DNA from: Bog-159 sp963818855
Lineage (GTDB): Bacteria > Acidobacteriota > Terriglobia > Bryobacterales > Bryobacteraceae
Length of the DNA stretch: 64,000 nucleotides
NCBI GenBank assembly: GCA_963818855.1
Contig: CAWFUH010000016.1
Span: 336,719-400,718, forward strand
Direction of reading: 5' to 3'
The translations under genes were made by a program, and so were the position numbers. Below, in pieces: positions 8,717 through 18,148 of this stretch. Numbering within the stretch: position 1 is the stretch's first letter; each line of letters opens with the position of its first letter. Under the pieces are notes generated by a model. The model was not told the origin of the DNA. It made no database searches and was given only the letters and a program-made list of their open reading frames with translations.

Positions 8717-10036
8717 GTGAACGCCGTCGAATTTCAGGCTGTCTCCAAGAGCTACTCTATTTATGACTCGCCGGGCGACCGTCTGAAGGAACTGCTCTCC
8801 CTGAACCGGTTGAAGTGCCACAAAGATTTTTGGGCCCTACACGATGTCAGCTTCGAAGTCCAGCGCGGCGAGACGTTCTGCCTGATCGGCGAAAACGGGT
8901 CCGGCAAGAGTACGCTGCTGCAGATGGTGGCAGGTATTCTGCATCCCACCAGCGGTTCGCTTAAGGTGACCGGGCGGGTATCGGCTCTGCTCGAGTTGGG
9001 CGCCGGATTCAATCCGGAATTCACGGGACGCGACAATGTCTACTTGAATGGTTCTATTCTGGGCCTGACTACCCGGCAAATCGATCAGCGCTACAAAGAC
9101 ATCGAAGAGTTCGCCGAGATCGGAGAATTCATCAACCAGCCGGTGAAGACCTATTCGAGCGGCATGGTGGTCCGGCTGGCGTTTGCCGTAGCCATCAACG
9201 TGGATCCGGAAATTCTGCTGGTGGATGAAGCGCTGGCCGTGGGCGACTTATATTTCCGCCAGCGCTGCATGCGCAAGGTGCACGAGTTGCGCACCCGCGG
9301 CATCACCATTCTGTTCGTTTCCCATGCCATCGCGGACGTGAAAGCCATCGGCGACCGCGCTTTATGGCTGGAGCACGGCCGCATCCGGGAAATCGGGGAA
9401 ACCGACCGCGTGGCAGCCAAGTATCTGGCGGCCATGGTGGAAAAGGATTCGGCGTACCTGATGCTGAAAGGCGCGCCCGCGCGTGCGCACACCGGCTCAC
9501 AGGTGCGCGCCCCGGAAATTGTCGAGCATATTCCGAACATCGATCATCGCTATGGCGACGGCCGCGCCGAAATATTGGGCATCGCCGTGCTCGATGCGCA
9601 AGGCGATCCGGTACACCTGTTGCAGCCATCCCAGCGCGTCACCGTGCGCGTCAGCGTACGCGCCCACGCCGGTATCCCGCGGCCCATCGTGGGCTTCATG
9701 ATGCGCAACCATCTGGGCATCGATTTCTCCGGCACCAACACGGCGCGCGAAGGTTACGATCTGCCCGCCATGACGCCGGACGACGTCTACACAGTGGATT
9801 TTCATCTCGAAATGCCGGAGTTGTATCCAGCCTCGTTTTCTTTTTCGCCGGCCATCGCAGACGGCACGCTGTTGGGCTACACCATGTGCGACTGGATCGA
9901 CAACGCCATCGCGCTGCAGATGGGCCATTCGCCGGGTGAGATCTACGGATTTCTGCGCCTGCCGTGCCGCGTGGAGGTGAATGCGCGGCTGGCGGCGCGG
10001 CTCGCGGCACAACCCCGGGAGAGCCATGTTGGTTGA
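8717..10036 (+). CDS. wzt: Polysaccharide ABC exporter ATP-binding protein with Wzt_C-like domain
   Basis: 439 residues. It is the ATPase of an ABC exporter that moves lipid-linked O-antigen or similar polysaccharide across the inner membrane. Walker A is GENGSGKST (58-66), the signature is YSSGM (146-150), Walker B is ILLVDEA (166-172) and the switch His is H203. Residues about 280-425 form a C-terminal beta domain of the Wzt_C type, which in characterised systems recognises a modified non-reducing chain end. The start is GTG at 8717, the first in-frame start before the conserved AVSKSY. No permease (Wzm) gene lies in the window. The 3' end overlaps the next gene by 11 bases, indicating co-transcription. 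Confidence 0.9.
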   Translation: MNAVEFQAVSKSYSIYDSPGDRLKELLSLNRLKCHKDFWALHDVSFEVQRGETFCLIGENGSGKSTLLQMVAGILHPTSGSLKVTGRVSALLELGAGFNPEFTGRDNVYLNGSILGLTTRQIDQRYKDIEEFAEIGEFINQPVKTYSSGMVVRLAFAVAINVDPEILLVDEALAVGDLYFRQRCMRKVHELRTRGITILFVSHAIADVKAIGDRALWLEHGRIREIGETDRVAAKYLAAMVEKDSAYLMLKGAPARAHTGSQVRAPEIVEHIPNIDHRYGDGRAEILGIAVLDAQGDPVHLLQPSQRVTVRVSVRAHAGIPRPIVGFMMRNHLGIDFSGTNTAREGYDLPAMTPDDVYTVDFHLEMPELYPASFSFSPAIADGTLLGYTMCDWIDNAIALQMGHSPGEIYGFLRLPCRVEVNARLAARLAAQPRESHVG

Positions 10037-11255
10037 GTTCACCGGCGAACGCGTCATTCCGGGCCAGGTGGATCCCGACCTGTTCAACGAGCACCTGTCG
10101 CGCTACGCCTTCGCGGCGCGACTGGCCCGCGGCAAACGCGTATTGGATGCCGGCTGCGGCGCGGGTTACGGCGCGGCGGAACTGGCCAAATCGGCACTAT
10201 CGGTGGTGGGCGCGGACATCGCGTCCGAAGCGGTGGCCTTCGCGCGCGAGCATTACCGACTGCCGGGCCTGCAGTTCGAACAGGCTTCCTGTACGGAACT
10301 GCCGCATCCCGGCGCGGTCTTCGACCTGGTAGTGGCTTTCGAGGTGATCGAGCACCTGGAACGCTGGCGCGATTTCCTGGTAGAAGCGCGGCGGGTGCTC
10401 GCGCCCACCGGCCAATTCATCGTCTCCACGCCGAATAAGCTTTATTACGCGGAATCCCGCAGCCGCGCTGGAGCCAATCCGTTTCACGCGCACGAATTCG
10501 AATTCGACGAGTTCCAACGCGCGCTGGCCGCAGTGTTTCCGCATATTTCGCTCTTCCTGGAGAACCATGTAGAGAGCGTCGCGTTTCGTCCACTGCAAGC
10601 GGGTGCGATAGAGGCCAACGCCGAGGTGCGCGTGGATGGCGGTGAAAGTCCGCCCGCGGAATCGCACTTTTTCGTCGCGGTGTGCGCGCATCGTCCACAG
10701 ACCGGCAGCCCGACGTTTGTGTATGTTCCGAGCGCGGCCAACGTGCTGCGCGAAAGGGAAACGCATATCGCACTACTCGAAGGCGAGTTGCTGCAGAAGA
10801 ACCAGTGGCTGGCCGCGTCTCAGCGCGATCTGGCGGATTTGGATCGCGTCCATCGCCGGCAAACGGCGGATCTGGAAGAAAGCAACCGCTGGGCCGAACG
10901 GCTGAACGCGGAAGTAGCGGCGGCCGGCGCGCGCATTCAGGAATTGCAGGACGAATTGGCTGCCGCGCAATCCGCCGCGCAAGCCCGGATTTCCGAACTC
11001 GACCGCCAGATCGCCGCCAAGTCGGAATGGGCGCTGCAGTTGAATGCGCAACTCGACGCCAAGATGCAAGAGCTGGCGCAATGCGTTGAGTATCTGCACA
11101 GCGCGGAGAAGACCGTGGAAGAGCGCACCCGCTGGGCGCAGGCGCTGAACGCCGAAGTGGAGCAGCTTCGCCGCAAGCTGGATTTGCTGGAGTCGTCGCG
11201 CTGGGTGCGGTTGGGCCGCCGTGTCGGGCTGGGACCTGACGCCGATCCACAATGA
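10026..11255 (+). CDS. SAM-dependent methyltransferase with C-terminal coiled coil
   Basis: 409 residues from the ATG at 10026, which overlaps the exporter gene by 11 bases; an upstream in-frame start at 9981 adds residues that do not look conserved. Residues 35-140 are a class I methyltransferase: VLDAGCGAGYG is motif I and FDLVVAFEVIEHL a later core motif. Residues about 240-390 are a heptad-rich coiled coil with repeating W-A-x-x-L-N-A units, ending in SSRWVRLGRRVGLG, possibly a membrane-association segment. Beside a Wzt_C exporter this recalls WbdD, which caps O-antigen and measures its length with a coiled coil, though no kinase domain is present here. Methylation of the glycan end is inference. 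Confidence 0.85.
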   Translation: MLVEFTGERVIPGQVDPDLFNEHLSRYAFAARLARGKRVLDAGCGAGYGAAELAKSALSVVGADIASEAVAFAREHYRLPGLQFEQASCTELPHPGAVFDLVVAFEVIEHLERWRDFLVEARRVLAPTGQFIVSTPNKLYYAESRSRAGANPFHAHEFEFDEFQRALAAVFPHISLFLENHVESVAFRPLQAGAIEANAEVRVDGGESPPAESHFFVAVCAHRPQTGSPTFVYVPSAANVLRERETHIALLEGELLQKNQWLAASQRDLADLDRVHRRQTADLEESNRWAERLNAEVAAAGARIQELQDELAAAQSAAQARISELDRQIAAKSEWALQLNAQLDAKMQELAQCVEYLHSAEKTVEERTRWAQALNAEVEQLRRKLDLLESSRWVRLGRRVGLGPDADPQ

Positions 11256-13616
11256 TCCCACTGGCGCGCGTCCTCGGTACGCTCTTTCTGCTGCTCATTT
11301 CCCCGCTGATGTGGCTGGCCGCCGTCGCCTTGCTGGCGGTTGCCGATCTGGCGTGGCTGCTGGCCGGCCGGCGAACTGCGCCGCGCAACCAGGCATGCCG
11401 GCGGAATGCGGCGAGTGTGGTCATTCCCAATTGGAACGGCCGCGATCTGTTGGCCCAATATCTGCCGTCGGTAATCACGGCGCTGGCCGGTAATTCGGAG
11501 AACGAAATCGTAGTCGTAGACAACGGCTCCACAGATGGCAGCGCCGATTTCGTGCGGCAGGCATTTCCGGGCGTGACGCTGCTTCGGCTCGAACGGAATC
11601 TGGGGTTCGGCGGCGGCTCGAACGCCGGCTTCCGCGCCGCGCGGAACGATATCGTGGTCCTGCTGAACAGCGACATGCAGGTCTCGCCGGAGTTCCTGGC
11701 GCCGCTCCTCGAAGGCTTCGACGACGAATGCGTGTTCGCCGTCTCCTGCCAGATCTTCTTTCGCGACCCCGCCCGGCGCCGCGAGGAAACCGGCCTCACC
11801 GAAGGCTGGTGGCAGGATGGCGGATTGAAAGTGCGGCATCGCGTCGACCCGGCCATCACCGGCCTGTTCCCCTGCTTCTATGGCGGCGGCGGTTCCTGCG
11901 CTTTCGATCGGCGGAAATTTCTGGAGCTGGGCGGGTTCGACGAGTTGCTCGCGCCTTTCTATCTGGAAGATACCGACCTCGGCTACCAGGCATGGAAACG
12001 CGGCTGGAAGGTGCTGTATCAGGCGCGCAGCATCGTCTACCACGAGCATCGCGGCACCATCGGCAAGCGCTTCAGCGAGGCGCAAATCCAGGCAGTGCTC
12101 AAGAAGAACTACCTGCTGTTCACCTGGAAGAATATCCACGATTGGCGGCGGCTGGCTGCGCACTTCTTCTTCAGTTACGCCGGCGCGCTGCTCAGCTTGG
12201 CCGGCGACGTGCCCGGCCGGGCCAACCTGGATGGCTGGTGGCGTGCATTTCGCCAGCTTCCGGGCGCCATCCGTTCCCGCTGGCGGGCGCGCAGCCTGGC
12301 CGTGGTGGACGATACCGAAGCGTTCCGCAGGCCGCTTGGTGGATACTTCCGCGACCGATTCGAAGCGCACCGGCCGGGGATTCCTGCCGTCCTGCGCGTC
12401 CTGTTCGTTTCCCCGTATCCCATCTGCCCGCCGGTGCATGGCGGCGGGGTGTTCATGTATCAGACGCTGCGCGAACTCTCCCGGCGTGCGCACGTGCACG
12501 TGGTAGCCATGCTCGACGATCTATCCCAGGCGCCCGCGCAGGAGGAGTTGCTCGGCTTCTGTGCATCTGTCGAGCTTTTGGTGCGTCCGCCGCACCCGGC
12601 CACGGCCGGTTCCATACGGCCGCACGCAGTCGCCGAGTTCGCAAACGACGATCTGGCGTGGTTGATTCACCGCCAGACTTTTGTGCAGCAGATCGACTTG
12701 GTGCAGCTTGAATACACGCCCCTGGGCCAATACGCGTGCGCCTATCGCCGCATTCCCACTACGCTGTTCGAGCATGATATCTATTTCCAATCCATCGCGC
12801 GCAGCCTGGCTTACATGCCCGGAACACTGGCCCGCGTCAAGGCGCGATACGAGTATCTGCGGGCGCTGCGCTATGAGTTGCGCATGCTGCCGCGTTGCGA
12901 CCGGGTGCAGGTCTGCACGCGGGAAAACGGCGATTACCTGGCCGGCTTTCTGCCCCGCAAGAGCAGGCGCTCTGCCTGGATGCAGGCGGGTTTGCGCGCC
13001 GCCATCGACACCACGCGCTATCATTTTTCCCCAGCCGCACGCGAGCCGTTCACCATGCTGTTTCTGGGCAGCTTCCGGCACACGCCGAATGCGGTGGCGC
13101 TGGCCTGGTTCGTCGAGGAGGTGTTGCCGCTGTATTGTGGCGGGCCGGCCGGAGGCGCGGCTGGTGGTGGTCGGTTCGGATGCGCCGCCGCGGCACCCTT
13201 ATGCGGATCGCACGCCGGCCATCGAAATCCGTGGATTCGTGGAAGATGTGCGCGAGCCGCTCAGCCGTTATACGGTCTTTGTGTGCCCGGTCCGCGCCGG
13301 CTCGGGCGTTCGGGTGAAGCTGCTGGAAGCCTACGCCAGTGGCATTCCGGTGGTCTCAACGCGGATTGGAGCGGAGGGCCTGGCAGCGCAGGACGGCGAG
13401 TTCTGTTTGCTCGCGGATGACCCCGGGACTTTCGCGGAGCAGGTGCTGCGGATTTTCGACGACCCGGCCTTCGCCGCCGGGATGGCCGCACGCGCGCGCG
13501 CCGAGGTGGTGGCCAACTGGGACATGGCCACCGTCACTGGGCGCCTGGTCGAGAGCTATTGGGACGCCGTGCGCGAAAAGAATCCTACTTGGTTTTCGGG
13601 GTCAGGTCCTGTTTAA
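11252..13616 (+). CDS. Fused GT2-GT4 glycosyltransferase (one apparent frameshift)
   Basis: It starts with an ATGA overlap with the methyltransferase gene. Residues about 1-40 hold membrane-spanning sequence. Residues about 48-300 are a GT2 domain: VVIPNWNG, VDNGSTDGS, the LLNSDMQ metal-site region and FYLEDTDLGYQ. Residues about 370 onward are a GT4 domain beginning RVLFVSPYP. The frame breaks near 13145, where one extra G in a GCGGG run moves the rest of the GT4 domain (RPEARLVVVGSD through to the TAA at 13616) into the +1 frame. The whole would be about 787 residues. Both domains should transfer sugars from nucleotide-sugar donors during glycan assembly. The shift may be a sequencing error. 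Confidence 0.8.
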
Positions 13617-14154
13617 GCTGCTTTACCACGCGCTCGGCGGTGTGATCCAGCTCGTGCGGACTGGAGTTCTTGGGCTTTTCAAAGGCGGACCATAACACTT
13701 GCCGCGATTTTACATCGACCAGGAAGATGGTTCCGCGGCCGCGGCCACCGACACCCATGCTTCCGGCACTCTCGGCCTTGTTGGAGGTATTCGCCAGAAT
13801 CGACGCCGGGCTCTGGAATGCGTTTGGCGAAGATTGGTCGGTCTTTTCTTTGGCGGCTGTCTCTTTAGCCTTGGCCGCTTCTTTGGCTTGCGGATCGGGC
13901 GGCGGCGGATACAAATCCTTCAGACGGTTCTCGAACGGCATACCCAACTGGTCCGTGATGATGCTGTCGGCCTTGGCGGGATCGGCGACTACCTGCAGCA
14001 CATGCATGCGGATAAGCCGGTTGGCGATGAACTGGTCGAGGCTGTGGCCCATGGGCAGCAGGTACACGGTATGCGTTCCGGTGAGTTCCGCGGCGGGCGC
14101 AAGACTCAGGCAGCAGAGCAGCGTGACGGCCCACTTCATGTTATTTCTCATCAT
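13585..14154 (-). CDS. Secreted protein of unknown function
   Basis: 189 residues, or 184 if the ATG at 14139 is used, which gives the cleaner signal peptide (MKWAVTLLCCLSLAPAA). The mature part has a conserved-looking N-terminal half with PMGHSLDQF, a low-complexity Pro/Ala/Lys segment in the middle, and FLVDVKSRQVLWSAF near the end. I do not recognise the family. It lies antisense inside the glycosyltransferase cluster, and its 3' end overlaps that of the GT2-GT4 gene by 32 bases. Confidence 0.65.
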   Translation of the reverse strand: MMRNNMKWAVTLLCCLSLAPAAELTGTHTVYLLPMGHSLDQFIANRLIRMHVLQVVADPAKADSIITDQLGMPFENRLKDLYPPPPDPQAKEAAKAKETAAKEKTDQSSPNAFQSPASILANTSNKAESAGSMGVGGRGRGTIFLVDVKSRQVLWSAFEKPKNSSPHELDHTAERVVKQLKQDLTPKTK

Positions 14155-14200
14155 AACAATAGACGCTTGATCGCCCCCATAAAGACGATACGATGGAGAA

Positions 14201-14232
14201 CGGGCTTGAGCCGGCGCGGGGCTTCAGCCCGC
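14201..14232. repeat. Degenerate GCTTCAGC-type double hairpin
   Basis: GGGCTTGAGCC is followed by GCGGGGCTTCAGCCCGC. The second unit folds as a short hairpin with a TC loop and one bulged G. It resembles the perfect pair at 60393-60426 and lies between two divergently transcribed genes. Confidence 0.4.
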
Positions 14233-14248
14233 TGCAGATCCGCGGATA

Positions 14249-14937
14249 ATGTATAAAGGCGACACGATCACAGTCATCATTCCGTGCCTGAATGAGGAGC
14301 AGGGCATCGAGCGCGTGCTGCGCAGCATGCCGGATTTTGTCGACCAGGTCATCGTGGTGGACAACGCCTCCACCGACCGCACTTCGCATGGTGGCGGCGT
14401 CGCTGGGCGCGCAAGTGATCCGCGAAGACGTGCGCGGCTATGGCCGTAGTTACAAGCGCGGGTTCGCCGACGCCACCGGCGATCTCATCGTCACGCTGGA
14501 TGGCGATCATAGTTATCCGCCGGATGCGCATCTCGTATCTGTTGGAGGCCTTCCGGCACTTTGAAGGTCGACTTCCTGAATGCTTCGCGCTTTCCCGTGC
14601 GCGACCGCCAGGCCATGAGTCTCAAACACCATTTCGGCAACTTGATGCTGTCGCTGGCCATGTCGATCCTCTACTTCCGCTGGGTGCGCGACTCGCAATC
14701 CGGCATGTGGGTGTTCCGGCGCTCCATCCTGAAGGACATGCATCTGGAAGCGGACGGCATGGCGTTCTCCGAGGAGATCAAGATCGAAGCACTGAAGAAT
14801 CCGCGCGTGCGCTTCGGCGAGATCTCCATCATGTATACCTCGCGCATCGGCGAGAAGAAACTGAATCCCTGGCGGGACGGCCTGCACAACCTGCTGTTTC
14901 TGGTGAAGAAGCGGCTGCCGCGGCGCAAGGCAAATGA
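14249..14937 (+). pseudogene. GT2 glycosyltransferase (DPM1-like), frameshifted
   Basis: Conserved GT2 reading starts at the ATG at 14249: ITVIIPCLNEEQG, VIVVDNASTDRT, then TLDGDHSYPP with the D-x-D metal site. The reading jumps frame three times, each by +1: near 14388 (TCGCATG), 14525 (GCGCATC) and 14565 (GAAGGTC). Removing one base at each point restores a continuous protein of about 225 residues ending in a basic tail near KKRLPRRK. The family transfers sugars from nucleotide donors to polyprenyl phosphate or glycan acceptors. Conservation on both sides of every shift points to sequencing errors or very recent decay. Confidence 0.7.
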
Positions 14938-15966
14938 TGACGGGCGGCGATGTCACGGTCGATGGTGCCGGTATGGAACCGGCGCGAATTGCTGGAACGC
15001 GCTGCTGTGCGGATTGCGCGCGCAGACTGCAGGCGCCCGCCGAAGTGCTGGTAGTGGACGACGGGTCGCAGGACGGATCGGCGGAGACTCGCCGAATCCA
15101 TGGGCGCCAGGGCCATTCGCATGGGCGCGCATGGCGGATTTGCGCGCGCAGTGAACCGGGGCATTCGCGAGAGCCGCACGCCGCTGCATGGCGATCGTCA
15201 ATAACGACGTGGAATTGGCTGCCGGACTGGATGGAGCAGACTGTCTGGCCGCATTCGAGGCCGAAGGTCTGGTTTGCCACCGGCAGGATTCTGCAGGCGG
15301 CCGACCGAACCCGTATCGATGCCACTTATGACGCGCTCTGCCGCGGCGGGACTGCGTGGCGCGTGGGCCACGGCCTGCCCGACGGGCCGCCCTTTCGCGA
15401 GGCGCGCGAGATCCAGGATCCGCGCCTTTTACCGCGGCGCTATTTCGCGCCGCATTGTTCGACAAAGTTGGGCTGCTCGACGAGCGTTTCGAATCGTATC
15501 TGGAAGATGTGGATTTCGGGTTGCGCTGCGCTCTGGCCGGTTGTGCGGGGCAGTACGTGCCGGAGGCCGTCGCCTGGCACGCGGGAAGCGCCACTCTGGG
15601 ACGCTGGCATCCGGAAACCACGCGCCGCACCGCGCGCAATCAGGTCTTCCTCGTCGCCAAGCATTATCCCGCGACGCCTGCTGATCGGTATGGGTGGCCC
15701 ATCGTCGGTGGCGCAGGGATTGTGGGGACTGGTGGCGCTGCGCCACGGAAGGGGATGGGCGTGGCTGCGCGGTAAGGTGGAAGGGATTGCGCCGGTTCGC
15801 CGAATTGCGCGGGAGTTCCGACGCAGTTACTCAACTTGCCGGCTACACAATCCATATCTTTGCCAAGGCGAGCGGGAAATCCGCCGTGTGCAGCGCGAAT
15901 CCGGGCAGGATTCTGTACTGGACTTTGTATTTTCTGCTCACCGGGCAGGCGAGTGAGGCAAAGTGA
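14934..15966 (+). pseudogene. GT2 glycosyltransferase (rhamnosyltransferase-like), heavily frameshifted
   Basis: Pieces of one GT2 protein appear in all three frames in the right order: TVSMVPVWNRRELLER, LCGLRAQT, APAEVLVVDDGSQDGSAE, RAVNRGIRES, MAIVNNDVELA, GLLDERFESYLEDVDFG and PEAVAWHAGSATLG, ending WTLYFLLTG before the TGA at 15964-15966. I count at least eight single-base shifts, almost all +1. Repaired, it would be about 335 residues with the usual GT2 order of NDP-sugar site, D-x-D-like NNDVEL and the ED-x-D acceptor-side motif. The next gene starts 3 bases later. Confidence 0.65.
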
Positions 15967-15969
15967 CAC

Positions 15970-16885
15970 ATGGGTGAGGCGGGTATCGTGATCGTGACAC
16001 ACGAATCGGAGGCCGAAATCGGCGCCTGCCTGGACGGCGCCGTACCAACCGGGGCCGAGATCGTGGTGGTGGATAATGCTTCAACAGACCAGACCTGCCA
16101 GGAGGTGGCTCGCCGCAATGTACGGCTTATCACAAATCTGTGAGAACCGCGGATTCGCCGCCGCAGTGAACCAGGGCATACGTGCGCTCGATACGCCATT
16201 CGTGCTGTTATTGAACCCTGACGCGCATCTCGGAGACGTCGCTCGACGCGTTGGTCGAGTGTTGCCGCTGCCCGGGCGTGGCGGGCGCAGGCGGCAAATT
16301 GGTGGACGCCGCCGGTCACCCGCAGACCGGTTTCGCGGTACGCAGCCTGCCCTCACCCGCGGCCCTGATTTGCGAGGCTCTGCTCATTAATCGACTATGG
16401 CCGCGATAACCCAATCAATTGGCACTACCGTTGCTTAGGTTTTGACTTCTCTGCGCCGGGTGACGTGGAACAACCGGCAGGCGCTTTCCTGATGATCCGC
16501 CGGGACTGTGTGGCAGGAACTGAACGGATTTGACGAGCGGTTCTACCCGCTTTGGTTCGAAGATGTGGATTTCTGCTGGAGAGCCGGCAAAGCAGGCTAC
16601 CGCATGCGCTACACGCCGGACGCTGTAGCTAAACATACGGGCGGCCATTCCCTCGCAAAAATTTCGCTGGAGAACCGGCAGCTTTATTGGTATCGTAGTT
16701 TACTAGGGTTTGCAGCCAAGCACTATCGTTCCGGTACGGCTAGGATGGTTTGTGCGGCTGTATTCCTTGGCTCCATACCCAGGATGTTCTGGGGAATGGC
16801 GGCATTTCGAAGCCTGACGCCCATCGCAGTATACAGTAAGGTGATGGCGCTGGCCGGCAAGACTTTCATCCGGCCAGCCGGGTGA
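15970..16885 (+). pseudogene. GT2 glycosyltransferase, frameshifted
   Basis: It starts at the ATG at 15970: GIVIVTHESEAEIG, IVVVDNASTDQT. The frame stops at TGA near 16141 but resumes with NRGFAAAVNQGI and LLLNPDAHL, then after further shifts GGKLVDAAGHPQTGF, LGFDFSAPG and finally WQELNGFDERFYPLWFEDVD to the stop at 16885. At least five shifts, all +1, occur near 16140, 16233, 16405, 16505 and neighbours. The repaired protein is about 300 residues with typical GT2 motifs. The C-terminal part (16508-16885) is clean and includes a hydrophobic stretch near GTARMVCAAVFLG. Confidence 0.65.
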
Positions 16886-16963
16886 GTAGTGTTTTTGTCT
16901 TGTTCCCGCGGTCTGGGGTGAACGGATGTACCAGTTGATCGGCGTTAATTCAGGTTCGAGTTC

Positions 16964-18015
16964 ATGTCCCATAACGACTTCGTATCCGTCACGATCGTAA
17001 CTTATAATAGCGGCCGTTTTATCAAGAGATGCCTGGAATCGGTGCTCGAACAGCGGTATCCGTACTAAGGAAGTCATCGTCATCGACAACGCCTCGACCG
17101 ACGGCACCATCGACATCCTGGAACAGTTCGAAGACCGCTGCCAGATCATCTACAACGAAGAAAATATCGGTTTCGCCGCGGCGCAGAACCAGGCCATCTC
17201 ACTGGCCGGCGGCTATTGGGTTCTGACCCTGAACCCGGACGTGCTGCTGCTGCCGAATTTCATTCAGGCGCTGGTGGAGGCGGGTAACTTCGATCCGAAC
17301 ATCGGCTCGGTCTGCGGTAAGCTGCTGACCATGTCGGCCACCTTCGAGATTCCAGCCAAGCCCGTGGTGGATTCTACCGGCATCTACTTCAACCCCATGC
17401 TGCGGCATCTGGACCGCGGCAGCCAGGAAATCGACAACGGCCACTATCTGCAATATGAGTTCGTGTTCGGCGCCACCGCGGCGGCCGCGCTTTACCGCCG
17501 CGAGATGATCGACGACATCTCGCTCGATGGGGAGTTCTTCGACTCCGATTTCTTCGTGTATCGGGAAGACGCGGATGTGGCTTGGCGTGCCCAGTTACTG
17601 GGCTGGAAATGCATTTACGTGCCTTACGCCCGCGGCTATCACGTGCGCAAGGTACTGCCAGGCAATCGCGGCGCGCTGCCGCCCGAGATCAACATGCACT
17701 CGGTGAAGAACCGCTTCCTGATGCGCATCAAGAACATTTCGCCGGACCTCTACCGCCGCAACCTGCTTCTCCATCACCATGCGGGATGTCACCGTGGTGA
17801 TGTGCTGTCTGATGTGGGAGCACTCGTCATTGCGGGCGTTCTGGTTCCTGGCGCGGAACTGGCGGCGGGTGATGGCCAAGCGCGCCGAGATCCAGAGCCG
17901 GCGCCGCGTGGATCACGCCTACATCGCCAGTTGGTTCAAATACGCGCCGGTTAGCGTGCAGGCTCCCAAGAAAGCGCCGCGGCTGATGTCGCGTTCGCAA
18001 GCGGCCAAGACTTAG
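16964..18015 (+). pseudogene. GT2 glycosyltransferase, two apparent frameshifts
   Basis: From the ATG at 16964 the protein reads VTIVTYNSGRFIKRCLESVL, shifts +1 near 17065 (TACTAAGG), continues with VIVIDNASTDGT, NEENIGFAAAQNQ and LTLNPDVLLLPNF through YREDADVAWRAQLLGW, then shifts +1 near 17769 into SITMRDVTVVMCC and ends at 18015. Repaired length is about 350 residues. The family transfers sugars in surface-glycan synthesis. The long clean middle section (17070-17765) suggests the enzyme is or recently was functional, and the two shifts could be sequence errors. Confidence 0.7.
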
Positions 18016-18031
18016 TTCGCCTGCGGCGAAC

Positions 18032-18148
18032 GGTGGTGGGTGGTGGGTGATGGGTGGTAGGGAAAATCCATCGCGCCTGCGGCGACCAGTGGAAACGCCC
18101 TCCTGTCTACGATGAGCTTGCCAGAACCCACCACCTACACCCACCACC
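18032..18148. repeat. G-quadruplex-capable G-rich arm and inverted C-rich arm
   Basis: Four GGG runs at 18038, 18045, 18052 and 18060 with 4-5 base loops form a canonical G-quadruplex motif. GGTGGTGGGTG (18032-18042) has a perfect inverted match CACCCACCACC at 18138-18148, so the two arms could also pair. Two short CGCC-TGC-GGCG hairpins lie at 18019-18028 and 18074-18084. The element occupies the gap before the GT4 gene, and the C-rich arm overlaps its probable start. Confidence 0.55.

Noticed and set aside
10417..12499. Two long antisense open frames opposite the methyltransferase and GT2-GT4 genes
   Set aside because: They mirror the codon structure of well-supported genes in GC-rich DNA, have low-complexity Arg/Pro-rich translations and show no domain.
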